A DNA stretch of 64,000 nt from Tetragenococcus koreensis (GTDB lineage: Bacteria; Bacillota; Bacilli; Lactobacillales; Enterococcaceae). Positions 19,457-28,425 of this stretch are shown one piece after another; within the stretch, counting starts at the first letter, position 1, and each line of letters opens with the position of its first letter. The stretch is taken from positions 868,001 to 932,000 of the forward strand of contig NZ_CP027786.1 in assembly GCF_003795145.1 (NCBI RefSeq), written 5' to 3'. The position numbers and the translations under genes were made by a program. The notes under the pieces are model-generated. The model made no database searches. It was not told the DNA's origin and was given only the letters and a program-made list of their open reading frames with translations.

Positions 19457-20001
19457 CAAATAATTTTCATATGCTGTAGGGGATAATAAACAAAATGGGC
19501 AGTGCCGAGGATCTCATCCTCTGAAATCGCCCCAAAAGAGCGACTATCTTTGGAAAGACGACGGTTATCACCAATGACAAAGTAACTATCCTTACCCAAT
19601 TTTTTTACACCCATCAATTCTTCAAAATCAAAATCATAGGTATAAGGAATTGACTCATCATCTTCATATAGATTATCTTCTAAAAACGGTTCGTCTACTT
19701 TTTCACCATCGATATACAGCTGATCGTCTCTATAACTGACGGATTCGCCTGGCAGCCCGATAACTCGTTTGACATAGGTGCTACCATTAGGAAGATTGAA
19801 AACAACGACATCAAAGCGTTTGACACTTGATAAACGCTCAACTAGCACCATATCTCCTTGTGACATAGTATCTTCCATCGAACTTCCTTGGACTGGTATA
19901 GGAATCAACAAAAAACCACGAAGTAAAAGTGCCAGTATTCCAGCCGCAAATGAATATTTTATTATCAGCCAAAACCATTCGAAAAATCGTTCTTTATTCA
20001 T
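19456..20001 (-). CDS. lepB: Signal peptidase I
   Basis: Membrane serine protease that cleaves signal peptides of exported proteins. One N-terminal transmembrane segment (about 13-33) is followed by the catalytic Ser41 in QGSSMEDTM and Lys78 in STYVKRVIGLPGE. The box GDNRRLSKDSRSFG near the C-terminus is also conserved. 181 residues, a Gram-positive short type. The Shine-Dalgarno is weak. It lies 25 bases after the ctpA-like gene on the same strand and ends at a strong terminator. Confidence 0.95.
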   Translation of the reverse strand: MNKERFFEWFWLIIKYSFAAGILALLLRGFLLIPIPVQGSSMEDTMSQGDMVLVERLSSVKRFDVVVFNLPNGSTYVKRVIGLPGESVSYRDDQLYIDGEKVDEPFLEDNLYEDDESIPYTYDFDFEELMGVKKLGKDSYFVIGDNRRLSKDSRSFGAISEDEILGTAHFVYYPLQHMKII

Positions 20002-20026
20002 TTAGTCATCGATCCCGTCTGAATAA

Positions 20027-21439
20027 TCATTTTGTTAATTCTTCAATTGCTTTTTGATACATTGGGTCAGATTCCTGAACTTTTTCAACGACTGCTTGTT
20101 CAATAGCTGAGCTGGTTTCTTCATTTAGGCTACCGGTCGGTTCGATCTCATTATTTTCTTGGAAATCTTTCACCGCTTGCTCGGTTTCATCGTTAAACTG
20201 ATCACCCTTTGTTTCGTATTCCAAAGCTTGCAGGAATTTATTTAAGTTCTTACTGTCATCCGATTGATCGCCTTTTTCTAACTCTTCATCTTTAGGCAAT
20301 GGAGGCAAATAGGCATAATCAGGTAGATCAACTTCAGTCGTGGGTTCCACACCCTTTTCATTGATCCATTCCCCTTTGGGAGTCAGCCATTTTTGTACAG
20401 TCATTTTCACTTCACTATTATCGGAAAAATCACTGACGCTTTGGACAGTACCCTTACCAAAAGTATGGGTTCCAACAATTGGTACATCCGCCGACTCTTT
20501 TAAAGCAGCCGCAAAAATCTCTGAAGCAGAAGCACTATCTTTATCCACCAACACTGTTGTAGGTTCTTTTACTTTAAAGCCACCATCTAATTTTTCAGAA
20601 GCCTTACTTTCACCAGTAATTTCATCATCTGTTCCAAACTGAACAATTGTTTTACCATCTTTTAAGAACATGCTGGCCATTTCTTCTACTTGATCTAGAT
20701 AGCCCCCAGGATTTTGACGTAAATCGATAACAAAAGATTCAGCACCTTGTTCACGTAAATCTTTAATCGCATCTCTTAATTCCTGCGCTGTATTCTCGTT
20801 AAAGCTAGCAATTTCGATACTTCCTATAGCTTGATGATCTTCATCAAGCTCATATTTTAAGGATTTAAGCGGAATTGTATCACGTTTAATATCTACCTCA
20901 AAGGTTTCATCTTCACGTTCAACGGCTAATTTTACGGTTGACCCTTTTTTCCCACGAATCGTTTGCACTACAGAACTAAGATCTTTACCTTGCGTTTTTT
21001 CACCATCAACTTCTAATATTTTGTCGTTTGCCCGTAAACCAGCTTTTTCAGCCGGGCTATCTTTTACGGGTGCTTCAGAAACCTCTGGCAGATCATCTAT
21101 GAGGGTTAAGGTTGCGCCAATGCCTTCAAAATCGCCGGATAGCGAATCATTAAACTCTTCAGCTTCTTTTTCGCCTAGATACGAAGTATAAGGATCGCCT
21201 AAGGCATCTGTCATTCCTTCAAGTGCCCCTTCAATCAGCTGATCGTCGTCCACATCTTCATAATAATTTTCCTGAATATCGTCATATAAAGCATGAACCT
21301 TATATAAATCATTTCGTGAAAATGAAGAAGCTTGGAAAAACTCACTGGATGTAACCCAATAAACCAATCCACCTGATATAAGCGCCACGAGGACTAAAGA
21401 AACAATGTATTTACCAAACGATATCTTTTTATTTTTCAT
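20027..21439 (-). CDS. C-terminal processing peptidase, S41 family (CtpA-like)
   Basis: Extracytoplasmic serine protease anchored by one N-terminal transmembrane segment (about 8-30). A PDZ domain (about 95-190, with ADNDKILEVDGEK-like core) precedes the S41 catalytic domain; the catalytic Ser is in DKDSASASEIFA and the Lys in TFGKGTVQ. The C-terminus has a peptidoglycan-binding-like helical domain rich in Glu and Asp (FNDETEQAVKDFQ). I start at ATG 21437-21439 because GAGGTG lies just upstream. 470 residues. Likely substrates are membrane or wall proteins. Confidence 0.92.
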   Translation of the reverse strand: MKNKKISFGKYIVSLVLVALISGGLVYWVTSSEFFQASSFSRNDLYKVHALYDDIQENYYEDVDDDQLIEGALEGMTDALGDPYTSYLGEKEAEEFNDSLSGDFEGIGATLTLIDDLPEVSEAPVKDSPAEKAGLRANDKILEVDGEKTQGKDLSSVVQTIRGKKGSTVKLAVEREDETFEVDIKRDTIPLKSLKYELDEDHQAIGSIEIASFNENTAQELRDAIKDLREQGAESFVIDLRQNPGGYLDQVEEMASMFLKDGKTIVQFGTDDEITGESKASEKLDGGFKVKEPTTVLVDKDSASASEIFAAALKESADVPIVGTHTFGKGTVQSVSDFSDNSEVKMTVQKWLTPKGEWINEKGVEPTTEVDLPDYAYLPPLPKDEELEKGDQSDDSKNLNKFLQALEYETKGDQFNDETEQAVKDFQENNEIEPTGSLNEETSSAIEQAVVEKVQESDPMYQKAIEELTK

Positions 21440-21469
21440 GTAACACCTCAATTCCACTCGAAAGGGCAC

Positions 21470-21691
21470 TTACCGGTTATTTTCTAAATACTTTTGCCAA
21501 GTTTGATCAAAAATATCCATATTATTTAAGTAATCAACATTCATTTCCAAGTAATCAGAAATTTCTTCGTAACTATCGCTATGTTTAGGAAACTGAATAT
21601 CTTTGGTCGCATTATTGGCAAATACCTGTTCTTCATCAGAAGAATTCGGTCCCCTTAACGTCATCAAATAATGGTAGAAACTACGCTTCAT
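21470..21691 (-). CDS. YozE family protein (UPF0346)
   Basis: A 73-residue small acidic helical protein matching the YozE/UPF0346 SAM-like family, recognisable from [22 protein letters not shown]-like and YDEISDYLE-like stretches. Function unknown. The ATG overlaps the msrA stop as ATGA, so translation is coupled to msrA. Confidence 0.85.
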   Translation of the reverse strand: MKRSFYHYLMTLRGPNSSDEEQVFANNATKDIQFPKHSDSYEEISDYLEMNVDYLNNMDIFDQTWQKYLENNR

Positions 21692-22203
21692 TTATCCCAG
21701 TTCTCCTTTATAAAAGCAGCTCTTTTAGCGTGGTTTCTAGCAAAATTACTAGGGTTTTTCTTATAAAAATCTTGATGGTACATTTCTGCCGGATAAAAAG
21801 TTTGCGCCGGTTCGATTTGAGTAACAATGGGTTGGTCAAAACGTCCACTTTCTTGTAAAGCTTGACGACTTTGTTCGGCAATTTCTTTTTGTTCTTCATT
21901 TAAATAATAAATGACTGGACGATAATTATCTCCCCGGTCTTGAAATTGACCAAAAGCATCCGTAGGGTCTGTTTGTCGCCAATAAAGTTCTACTAAATCT
22001 TTATAAGAAACCACTTCTGGATCAAAAATTATCTCAACAGCTTCTGTATGTCCAGTTGTTCCAGTAGTCACTTGTTCATAAGTTGGATTTTCAACGTGTC
22101 CTCCTGTATAACCAGACACGACTGAATAAATCCCAGGCTGTTCGTCAAAAGGTTGCACCATACACCAAAAACAGCCGCCCGCAAAAATTGCTCTTTGTTT
22201 CAT
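21688..22203 (-). CDS. msrA: Peptide-methionine (S)-S-oxide reductase
   Basis: Repairs oxidised methionine. The catalytic cysteine lies in [12 protein letters not shown] at residues 9-17 (GCFWC motif). [16 protein letters not shown] and [10 protein letters not shown] are further family stretches. 171 residues with no fused MsrB domain. Coupled to the yozE-like gene and just downstream of the YpmS/YpmR pair. Confidence 0.96.
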   Translation of the reverse strand: MKQRAIFAGGCFWCMVQPFDEQPGIYSVVSGYTGGHVENPTYEQVTTGTTGHTEAVEIIFDPEVVSYKDLVELYWRQTDPTDAFGQFQDRGDNYRPVIYYLNEEQKEIAEQSRQALQESGRFDQPIVTQIEPAQTFYPAEMYHQDFYKKNPSNFARNHAKRAAFIKENWDK

Positions 22204-22213
22204 ATAATCACTC

Positions 22214-22858
22214 CTATTTTTCCTTGTCCTGAGGTAAGTATAAACTTACTTGGATGTCATCATCAACCAAATTGATTTTTTCTGCCTTTACAAATAAACC
22301 ATTTTCCATGCGAAACTGATCAAGTCGGACTAACACAGTCTCTTCATCTGGATTAAATTCAATCCATTTAGGAAATTTAAAACTTTTTTCGATCATTTTC
22401 ATTACCTGTTTTACAGGAAGATCTAAAGTCCCTATTGATAGACTATCTGCTTGTAGTTGCACATTGCCATCGTCTGTAACATAGGGATCAAAATATAAAT
22501 AAAAAGTAATTGGCGCGCCTAAAACTTTAAAATCACCGGTCAGCATCGCCTGGTTTTCCAATTGGAAATGATATTCTACATCAGAATCCTTCTGGTAATT
22601 TTGTAAATAAAAATCAATCAGTGCATTAATCTGTTCTTTATCGCTGTTAATCGATAAAACGGGTTCTCCTTCTCGCTGGACAATTGGCTGTGTATCATAT
22701 TGAATAACTTCTCTTTGTTGCGTAGCACGTAAGAAAAAAAAGCCAACCAAACCTACAATAATTCCTAATAGCGCAAGAAAAGCAACTTTCCATTTATTTT
22801 TCACAGCAAAAGATTTTTCTTTTTCTGTTTTTTTATGCTTTTGTTTTTGCTCTTTCAC
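22214..22858 (-). CDS. YpmS family membrane-anchored protein (DUF2140)
   Basis: A 214-residue protein with a lysine-rich cytoplasmic tail, one transmembrane segment (about 22-43) and an extracellular beta-rich domain. Matches the YpmS/DUF2140 family; function unknown. I choose the GTG at 22856-22858 because it overlaps the upstream stop as GTGA and AGAGGAG sits eight bases before it. The longer frame overlaps the upstream gene by 28 bases. Confidence 0.8.
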   Translation of the reverse strand: MKEQKQKHKKTEKEKSFAVKNKWKVAFLALLGIIVGLVGFFFLRATQQREVIQYDTQPIVQREGEPVLSINSDKEQINALIDFYLQNYQKDSDVEYHFQLENQAMLTGDFKVLGAPITFYLYFDPYVTDDGNVQLQADSLSIGTLDLPVKQVMKMIEKSFKFPKWIEFNPDEETVLVRLDQFRMENGLFVKAEKINLVDDDIQVSLYLPQDKEK

Positions 22859-23748
22859 GATGCGTTCTCCTCTGTCAGCCAATCACTTTTGGTTGCATCA
22901 ATTCTTTTCATTACTTCTTGAGTAATCAATTGATAACCAATCGTATTAGGGTGGAAATTATCTTCTTCATAAAGTGCCTTATTTTTTACCGAGTCTAAAT
23001 TGTTTTCTTTCTGCTCTGCAGAGGAAGAAGTTTCTTCATCGGTGTTTATAGCTGCTTCATTTTCAGTACCTTTAGAAATTACTTCATTAATTGGTACAAA
23101 ATAAGCATTATCCTCTTTTCCAATAATCTCTTGCGTCCCTTCATCCCAATTTTCTATAATGGTTTGCATATCTTCAATTTCTGGAAAATTAACATAAAAA
23201 GGATTATACACGCCCAGCATATAAATTGTGGCATTTTCATTTAAGGAACGGATTTCATTCATTATTTCAGTAAGATTTTCTTGGTACTTTTCTAATGGAC
23301 GCTCAAACGAATCAACGGTTAGACCAAAAATATTCTTTTTAATGACTTTCATAATATCATTCCCTCCCGCTGTTAACGTAATAACATCTGAAGAAGCAAT
23401 ATCTGATTGCGTTTGATCATCTTCTTTGATACGCTGCAAAATTTGATCGCTACGCTCGCCCGCAACACCGTAGTTGTCTACCTCAACACTGCTAAGAGAA
23501 TAACCCTCTTGCAAAGAATCAGCCACAAGTGAGACAAAACCACCATTTTGAGTTGCATCACCTACACCTTCTGTCAAAGAATCACCGACAGCGGTGTAGT
23601 GAATCCGCTCCTTGGTTTCACTTTTAGTAACATTAGTAGCCGCTAACTTAGGCTGTGCTTTAGGCAGGCTTAATTGAAGAATGATAAAAGTCAAAAAAGC
23701 AATGACTACCACACTAAAAAATGGAATAAAAAACTTTTTACCCTTCAT
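22855..23748 (-). CDS. SGNH/GDSL hydrolase (YpmR-like lipase/esterase)
   Basis: A 297-residue exported SGNH hydrolase. The N-terminal hydrophobic segment (about 7-25) acts as an uncleaved anchor or signal. The catalytic Ser is in AVGDSLTEGVG, Gly and Asn of the oxyanion hole are in TAGGNDIM, and the Asp-His pair is in DNFHPNTIGY. An acidic low-complexity insert lies near residues 235-250. The natural substrate is unknown; in B. subtilis the homologue sits next to YpmS as here. Confidence 0.9.
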   Translation of the reverse strand: MKGKKFFIPFFSVVVIAFLTFIILQLSLPKAQPKLAATNVTKSETKERIHYTAVGDSLTEGVGDATQNGGFVSLVADSLQEGYSLSSVEVDNYGVAGERSDQILQRIKEDDQTQSDIASSDVITLTAGGNDIMKVIKKNIFGLTVDSFERPLEKYQENLTEIMNEIRSLNENATIYMLGVYNPFYVNFPEIEDMQTIIENWDEGTQEIIGKEDNAYFVPINEVISKGTENEAAINTDEETSSSAEQKENNLDSVKNKALYEEDNFHPNTIGYQLITQEVMKRIDATKSDWLTEENAS

Positions 23749-23870
23749 ACTGTTTCCTCTTTCTAACGACTACTCGTCATTTTGCTTGCAAACTTACATA
23801 CAGTTAGTTTATCAAAAATAATGAAAAAAACGTACTGATTTTCATTTTATTCACCAAATTTTAAAAAATC

Positions 23871-23905
23871 AAAAAGAAGAGCCATTCGTTGGCCCTTCCT
23901 TTCTT
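23871..23905 (-). terminator. Terminator after degV-family gene
   Basis: Minus-strand stem GGGCCA/TGGCTC with one mismatch and a purine-pyrimidine extension, followed by TTCTTTTT. Confidence 0.75.
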
Positions 23906-23910
23906 TTACT

Positions 23911-24762
23911 TTATTGAGCTTGTTCTGCATAATACATAATCGCGAATGCATCTTTTCCGGTATGTGTTGCAATAATTGGCGTCGTGTGCAATAAATAGAT
24001 TTCTAATTGTGGGAACAACTCTTGCAATTCATTTTTATATTTTTCACACTGTTCTTTGCCGCCTGCATAAGATATTCCTATTTTTTTCACAGTGGAGTTG
24101 TTTTTCAATTCACTTTTTAAGCGTTCAAACCATTTGTTGAAGGTTTTAGTTCCTCTTCCTTTTATAATAGGAAATAAATCACCGTTTTTAAATTCCATGA
24201 TTACACGCATACTCAATATACTAGATAAAAGACCTTTTGCGCGACTAATACGACCACCTTTAACAAGGTTTTCAAGTGTTGATACACCAATATATAATTT
24301 CGTATTTTGTAGCATTTGTTGAATTTCCGGAAGCACTTCTTCTGAGGTTTTTCCCTCTTGTGCCAATTGTGCAGCCCGTATTACTGCAAAAGCTAATGAT
24401 TGATCCGTTGTTTTTGTATCAATAACGGTCACCTTGCTTTTAGTTATATTGCTTGCTTGTCTAGCTGCATCGACAGTACCACTTAAGGTGTCAGACATAT
24501 GAATCGACAAAATTTCACTGCCGTCTGCTCCTAATTCATCATATAAATTAACGAACTCACCAATAGGGGGTTGGCTCGTTTTAGGTAATTTTTTGGCTTT
24601 TGCCATCATTTCCATAAAACGCTCGCCAGTAAGACTTTCATCGTCAGTATAAACAGTTCCATCTATCATTACAGAAAGAGGGATGATGTGAATGTCATAT
24701 TGATCCCTTAAGCTGGACTTCATCGTTGCCGAGGAATCCGTTACTATTTTTAATTTTGCCAT
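23911..24762 (-). CDS. DegV family fatty acid-binding protein
   Basis: A 283-residue protein of the DegV/FakB family, which binds acyl chains for the fatty acid kinase FakA. Marks are KIVTDSSATM at the N-terminus, SQPPIGEFVNLYDEL near 80, IHMSDTLSGTVDAARQA near 108, VIDTKTTDQS and the C-terminal HTGKDAFAIMYY. Which lipid is bound cannot be told. fakA is not visible here. The ribosome binding site GAAGGAG lies 14 or more bases from the ATG, an unusually long spacing. Confidence 0.92.
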   Translation of the reverse strand: MAKLKIVTDSSATMKSSLRDQYDIHIIPLSVMIDGTVYTDDESLTGERFMEMMAKAKKLPKTSQPPIGEFVNLYDELGADGSEILSIHMSDTLSGTVDAARQASNITKSKVTVIDTKTTDQSLAFAVIRAAQLAQEGKTSEEVLPEIQQMLQNTKLYIGVSTLENLVKGGRISRAKGLLSSILSMRVIMEFKNGDLFPIIKGRGTKTFNKWFERLKSELKNNSTVKKIGISYAGGKEQCEKYKNELQELFPQLEIYLLHTTPIIATHTGKDAFAIMYYAEQAQ

Positions 24763-24834
24763 AATTTCTGTTCACTCTCTCCTTCAGCTGTGTCCCCTTT
24801 TGCAAGTGAACAAAACCAAATCATTTCTTTAATT

Positions 24835-24843
24835 AGTATAACA
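24835..24843 (-). promoter_or_regulatory. Putative extended -10 promoter of the degV-family gene
   Basis: Minus-strand TGTTATACT about 75 bases upstream of the start. No good -35 at 17 bases, consistent with an extended -10 type. Confidence 0.35.
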
Positions 24844-24883
24844 GAATGAACGTGATTTTTCATCAAAAATAAACACTTAAAAC

Positions 24884-25951
24884 CTACAAAGATTCGACAG
24901 CTTGGATTGCGGAAAACACTTGCTCTTCTGTCACTTCTGGATCTATCATCCGGAAAGTATCCTCTTTAGCTGCCGCCTGTTTAATAACTGCAGCTAGCCC
25001 TTCTTCTGACACATCGCTAACATTCATTTGAGCTAATTTAGTAGGTAAGCCTATCATTTCATAGAAAGGATAGATGGCTCTGATTTCGTCAAAATCGTTA
25101 GTGTAAGCTAACTGAACTAAAATACCATAAGCCACTTTTTTGCCATGTAATGCATCATGCGTATTTTCCAAATAAGAAAGACCATCATGTACCGCATGCG
25201 CTCCTGCAGAACGACCATAACTTACAGCAAAACCACCTGTTTCACCAGCCAAAGCAATAATTGTATCCGTTACACGCGTAAAGGCAGGCGAAATTTCTTG
25301 TTGTTTTAATGATTTAATCGCATCTTGTGAGTCTTCTAATAAAATCGCGGCAATTTCTTTAGCACAAGCGATTCCTAAACGTGTGTAAGCAGACTTCTGA
25401 TCTTCTTCTAAAGTATTTGTGATCCCAGTAATTTCATACCATTTTGCTAATGTATCACCGATACCTGCCACAAAATAATCTACAGGTGTTGCTAGTAAAA
25501 ATTTCCAATCAACGAGCGTTAAATAAGGCGCGCGACTTTGAAATCCCATACACCTAAACGTACGGTTAGGATAGTAGACAGCCGTAATTGGTGTAAACGG
25601 AGCGCAATTTGAAATTAATGTTGGAACTAAAATAACATCACAATTTAAATTTTCTGCAGTTAATTTAGCTGTATCCATCACGCGACCACCACCAATACCA
25701 ACGATTACATCCGCTTGTTCAATTTGTTCAGCGATTTTTTGAGCGTTTTCATAGCTTGCGCTTCCATCATATCGATAGATGGGAAAATCAAGTTCACTTT
25801 GATAAAAGCCATTGAATACTTGATAAGAAATATCCCCTGTAATCACAGCTACTTGTTTAAATTTCGTTAAATAATTGGGTAAGTCATTTAATACGTCCGT
25901 TCCGCTCACATAACGATTTCCACCTGGACGTACTTCATCATTAATATTCAT
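24884..25951 (-). CDS. Iron-containing alcohol dehydrogenase, glycerol dehydrogenase-like
   Basis: A 355-residue NAD-dependent dehydrogenase of the GldA/HcxA-type branch. The NAD site shows GIGGGRVMDTAK near residue 95. The metal ligands expected for the family appear as Asp in GIGDTLAKW, His in AGAHAVHDG and His in ALHGKKVAYG. It could oxidise glycerol or reduce 2-oxo acids; sequence alone does not decide. Strong GGAGGAG ribosome binding site and its own promoter. It is divergent from the hemolysin III gene with an operator-like palindrome between them. Confidence 0.85.
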   Translation of the reverse strand: MNINDEVRPGGNRYVSGTDVLNDLPNYLTKFKQVAVITGDISYQVFNGFYQSELDFPIYRYDGSASYENAQKIAEQIEQADVIVGIGGGRVMDTAKLTAENLNCDVILVPTLISNCAPFTPITAVYYPNRTFRCMGFQSRAPYLTLVDWKFLLATPVDYFVAGIGDTLAKWYEITGITNTLEEDQKSAYTRLGIACAKEIAAILLEDSQDAIKSLKQQEISPAFTRVTDTIIALAGETGGFAVSYGRSAGAHAVHDGLSYLENTHDALHGKKVAYGILVQLAYTNDFDEIRAIYPFYEMIGLPTKLAQMNVSDVSEEGLAAVIKQAAAKEDTFRMIDPEVTEEQVFSAIQAVESL

Positions 25952-25983
25952 AGCACTCCTCCTAAGTAATTGAAAGTGGATTA

Positions 25984-26012
25984 AGTTTACAACTGTTTTT
26001 TTCTGAAGTCAA
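25984..26012 (-). promoter_or_regulatory. Promoter of the glycerol dehydrogenase-like gene
   Basis: Minus-strand TTGACT (26007-26012), a 17-base spacer and TAAACT (25984-25989). Confidence 0.6.
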
Positions 26013-26030
26013 TGTTGAAAACGCATTATA

Positions 26031-26047
26031 ATTGTAATTTTCACAAT
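26031..26047. promoter_or_regulatory. Operator-like inverted repeat
   Basis: ATTGTAATTTTCACAAT forms seven-base arms with one mismatch around a three-base centre. It lies upstream of the dehydrogenase promoter and about 75 bases before the divergent hemolysin III promoter. Spacing does not fit a Rex site. The regulator is unknown. Confidence 0.35.
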
Positions 26048-26121
26048 ATTCATTAAACTTATTTTTTTCTGTTGCTTGTATAAGGTTTCGTTAAAACACT
26101 TGTATCATTTAAGAAATATTC

Positions 26122-26150
26122 TTGAATAAAAAATTGTTTACGTGTATAGT
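26122..26150 (+). promoter_or_regulatory. Promoter of the hemolysin III gene
   Basis: TTGAAT (26122-26127), 17-base spacer, TATAGT (26145-26150), about 48 bases before the start codon. Confidence 0.6.
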
Positions 26151-26197
26151 CGAATTAAAGACAAACGGAGTGTTTTTTACTGAAAAGAGGGATGCTT

Positions 26198-26851
26198 GTG
26201 GAAGCTAAGAAATTTACACAAAAATATTTAATAACAAATGAAGTTTTTAATGCTATCACTCATGGAATTGGTTTTGGTTTAAGCGTTGCCGGCCTCGTCA
26301 TTTTGCTAGTCAACGGAACGCGCCTAGGCTCGTCTATACATATTGTATCTTATGCAATTTATGGTTCGATGCTGATTTTACTTTTCTTAACGTCTACCTT
26401 ATTTCATAGTCTGATATTTACTAAAGCAAAAAAGGTTTTCCAAGTTTTCGATCATGCTTCCATTTATTTATTGATCGCAGGCAGTTACACACCTTTTTGC
26501 TTGTTAAGCATTGGTGGGACTTTCGGCTGGGCATTATGCAGTGTGATTTGGTTATTAGCCATCGCGGGTATTGTCTATAAATCATGTACGTTGCACAAAA
26601 AAGAAAATGTCTCAAAACTTTCTACTTTAATTTATGTTTTGATGGGCTGGGCATGTATTATTGCCTTTCGTCCGCTGATCGACTCACTAGGTATTTCAGG
26701 AGCTCTGCTTTTAGCTAGTGGCGGCCTTGCTTATACCATCGGTTCCATTTTTTATAGCCTAAAAAATGTACGCTTCATGCATGTTGTCTGGCACTTATTT
26801 GTTATGCTAGGCGCTGGGTTTATGTACTTTTCAGTTTTATTTTTTACTTAA
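26198..26851 (+). CDS. Hemolysin III family / PAQR membrane protein
   Basis: A 217-residue integral membrane protein with about seven transmembrane segments. Family marks are the early NAITHGIGF, TSTLFHSL, FDHASIYLLIAGSYTPF and the C-terminal HVVWHLFVMLGA, with His residues that bind metal in PAQR proteins. Despite the name, a hemolytic role is not implied; bacterial members are linked to membrane lipid homeostasis. I choose the GTG at 26198 because AGAGGG abuts the upstream ATG. Monocistronic. Confidence 0.9.
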   Translation: MEAKKFTQKYLITNEVFNAITHGIGFGLSVAGLVILLVNGTRLGSSIHIVSYAIYGSMLILLFLTSTLFHSLIFTKAKKVFQVFDHASIYLLIAGSYTPFCLLSIGGTFGWALCSVIWLLAIAGIVYKSCTLHKKENVSKLSTLIYVLMGWACIIAFRPLIDSLGISGALLLASGGLAYTIGSIFYSLKNVRFMHVVWHLFVMLGAGFMYFSVLFFT

Positions 26852-26862
26852 AGTTCATTTAA

Positions 26863-26895
26863 AAAGACGAGAAGCCATGCTTCCCGTCTTTTTTA
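26863..26895 (+). terminator. Terminator of the hemolysin III gene
   Basis: AAAGACGGGAAGC-type stem with a short loop followed by TTTTTT; nearly perfect pairing. The segment 26894-26954 up to folA also contains a small GCGC-ttatt-GCGC hairpin that could serve folA. Confidence 0.85.
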
Positions 26896-26954
26896 TGGTC
26901 TCTATCGAACAATTTAAAACAATGCGCTTATTGCGCTATAATGCTCAAAAGTCT

Positions 26955-27443
26955 TTATACTTTCTCATAAATCTCAAATTGGTGTTTGTAGAGATTTTTT
27001 TCATCTACAACGCCCTCTTTTTTTTCTATTAATTTCCAGTGTGACCAATCAACGTCTGACATATACGTATCACCGGCAAAAACTTCATCGATTATCGTGC
27101 GATATAAATAGTCACAATAAGGTAAAAACAGTTGATAAATTTTTGATCCTCCAGCGATAAAAACTAGCTTTGTTTGCTGATTCGCTATATCAAGTACTTC
27201 TTCAATTGAATGCACCACTTGTACATTTTCAGCTGTATAAGAAGGATCTCTAGTTAAGACAATCGTTTCACGGTCCGGCAAAGGGCGAGCCCCCATGCCT
27301 TCAAACGTTTTACGTCCCATAACAAGGATATTTCCTACTGTCATTTTTTTAAAGTACTTCAGATCATTTGGTAAGCGCCAAGGAAGCTGGCCATCTCTTC
27401 CAATCATTCCATTTTTGTCTTGAGCCCAAATAGCTGCTAACAT
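26955..27443 (-). CDS. folA: Dihydrofolate reductase
   Basis: Reduces dihydrofolate to tetrahydrofolate, recycling the cofactor oxidised by ThyA. The 162-residue product starts MLAAIWAQDKNGMIG. The active-site acid is in PWRLPNDLKYFK, the NADPH site in LVMGRKTFEGMG and FIAGGSKIYQ. The ATG at 27441-27443 follows GGAGGT; the longer open frame reaches into thyA and is a shadow. Third gene of the ABC-F, thyA, folA unit. Confidence 0.96.
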   Translation of the reverse strand: MLAAIWAQDKNGMIGRDGQLPWRLPNDLKYFKKMTVGNILVMGRKTFEGMGARPLPDRETIVLTRDPSYTAENVQVVHSIEEVLDIANQQTKLVFIAGGSKIYQLFLPYCDYLYRTIIDEVFAGDTYMSDVDWSHWKLIEKKEGVVDEKNLYKHQFEIYEKV

Positions 27444-27459
27444 AAGGTTTGACCTCCTA

Positions 27460-28407
27460 TCATACTGCGATGGGTGCTTTGATCGCTGAGTGCGGTGCGT
27501 AATCTTCCAATTGAATATCTTCCATATCAAAATCAAATACTGAATTTTTTTCTTGATTTAACTTCAATGTTGGCGCCATCCGTACATCACGAGATAGTTG
27601 TTCTTTCATTTGCTCAAAATGGTTATTATACAAATGTGCATCGCCTAATGTATGAACAAATTCGCCTACATCTAAACCAGTCTCATGCGCAATTAAATGG
27701 GTCAATAACGCATAGCTAGCAATATTAAAGGGGACACCTAAAAATACATCGCCGCTTCTTTGATAAAGCTGACAACTCAACTTATTGTTATTGACATAAA
27801 ACTGAAACATAGCGTGACACGGCGGTAAAGCCATGCTGGGCACATCTTCAGGGTTCCAAGCAGTGACAATCATGCGGCGTGAATCAGGATTTGTTTTAAT
27901 TAATTCAATTACATTTTTAATCTGGTCGATAAAACTGCCATCGGTCGTTTCCCAATGACGCCATTGGTAACCATAAACTTTTCCCAAGTCCCCATACTTT
28001 TTGGCAAACTCATCGTCGTTTAAAATCTTTTCGCAAAATTTGTTAGCTTCCTTTTTATAAGCCTTATTAAAATCTTCATCTACCAAAGCACGACGACCGA
28101 AATCAGCCATATCAGGACCATGATAATCTTCACTTTGTACATAATGCGCGAATGCCCATTCATCCCAAATATGATTATTATGCTCAAGCAGAAAACGAAT
28201 ATTAGTGTCCCCTTTTAAGAACCACAGTAATTCGCTTTTAATCAAACCAAAAGGCACCCGCTTAGTAGTCAATAGTGGAAAGCCTTCACTCAAATCAAAG
28301 CGCATTTGATAACCAAAAATACTTTTGGTTCCCACACCTGTACGGTCTTTTTTTTGATTGCCTTCATCTAAGATTTTCCGACCTAAATCTAGATAAGCTT
28401 GCTCCAT
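27460..28407 (-). CDS. thyA: Thymidylate synthase
   Basis: Makes dTMP from dUMP with methylenetetrahydrofolate. The catalytic Cys is in [14 protein letters not shown], and the dUMP-binding segment [17 protein letters not shown] follows. The 315-residue length indicates the longer lactobacillus-type enzyme with an insertion in the small domain. It starts 18 bases after the ABC-F gene and is followed 16 bases later by folA, so the two folate genes are co-transcribed. Confidence 0.97.
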   Translation of the reverse strand: MEQAYLDLGRKILDEGNQKKDRTGVGTKSIFGYQMRFDLSEGFPLLTTKRVPFGLIKSELLWFLKGDTNIRFLLEHNNHIWDEWAFAHYVQSEDYHGPDMADFGRRALVDEDFNKAYKKEANKFCEKILNDDEFAKKYGDLGKVYGYQWRHWETTDGSFIDQIKNVIELIKTNPDSRRMIVTAWNPEDVPSMALPPCHAMFQFYVNNNKLSCQLYQRSGDVFLGVPFNIASYALLTHLIAHETGLDVGEFVHTLGDAHLYNNHFEQMKEQLSRDVRMAPTLKLNQEKNSVFDFDMEDIQLEDYAPHSAIKAPIAV

Positions 28408-28425
28408 CGATACTTCCTCCTTTAT

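Noticed and set aside
26192-26851. Hemolysin III as a true toxin
   Set aside because: The sequence is a PAQR-type membrane protein; the hemolytic name is historical and no toxin features are visible.
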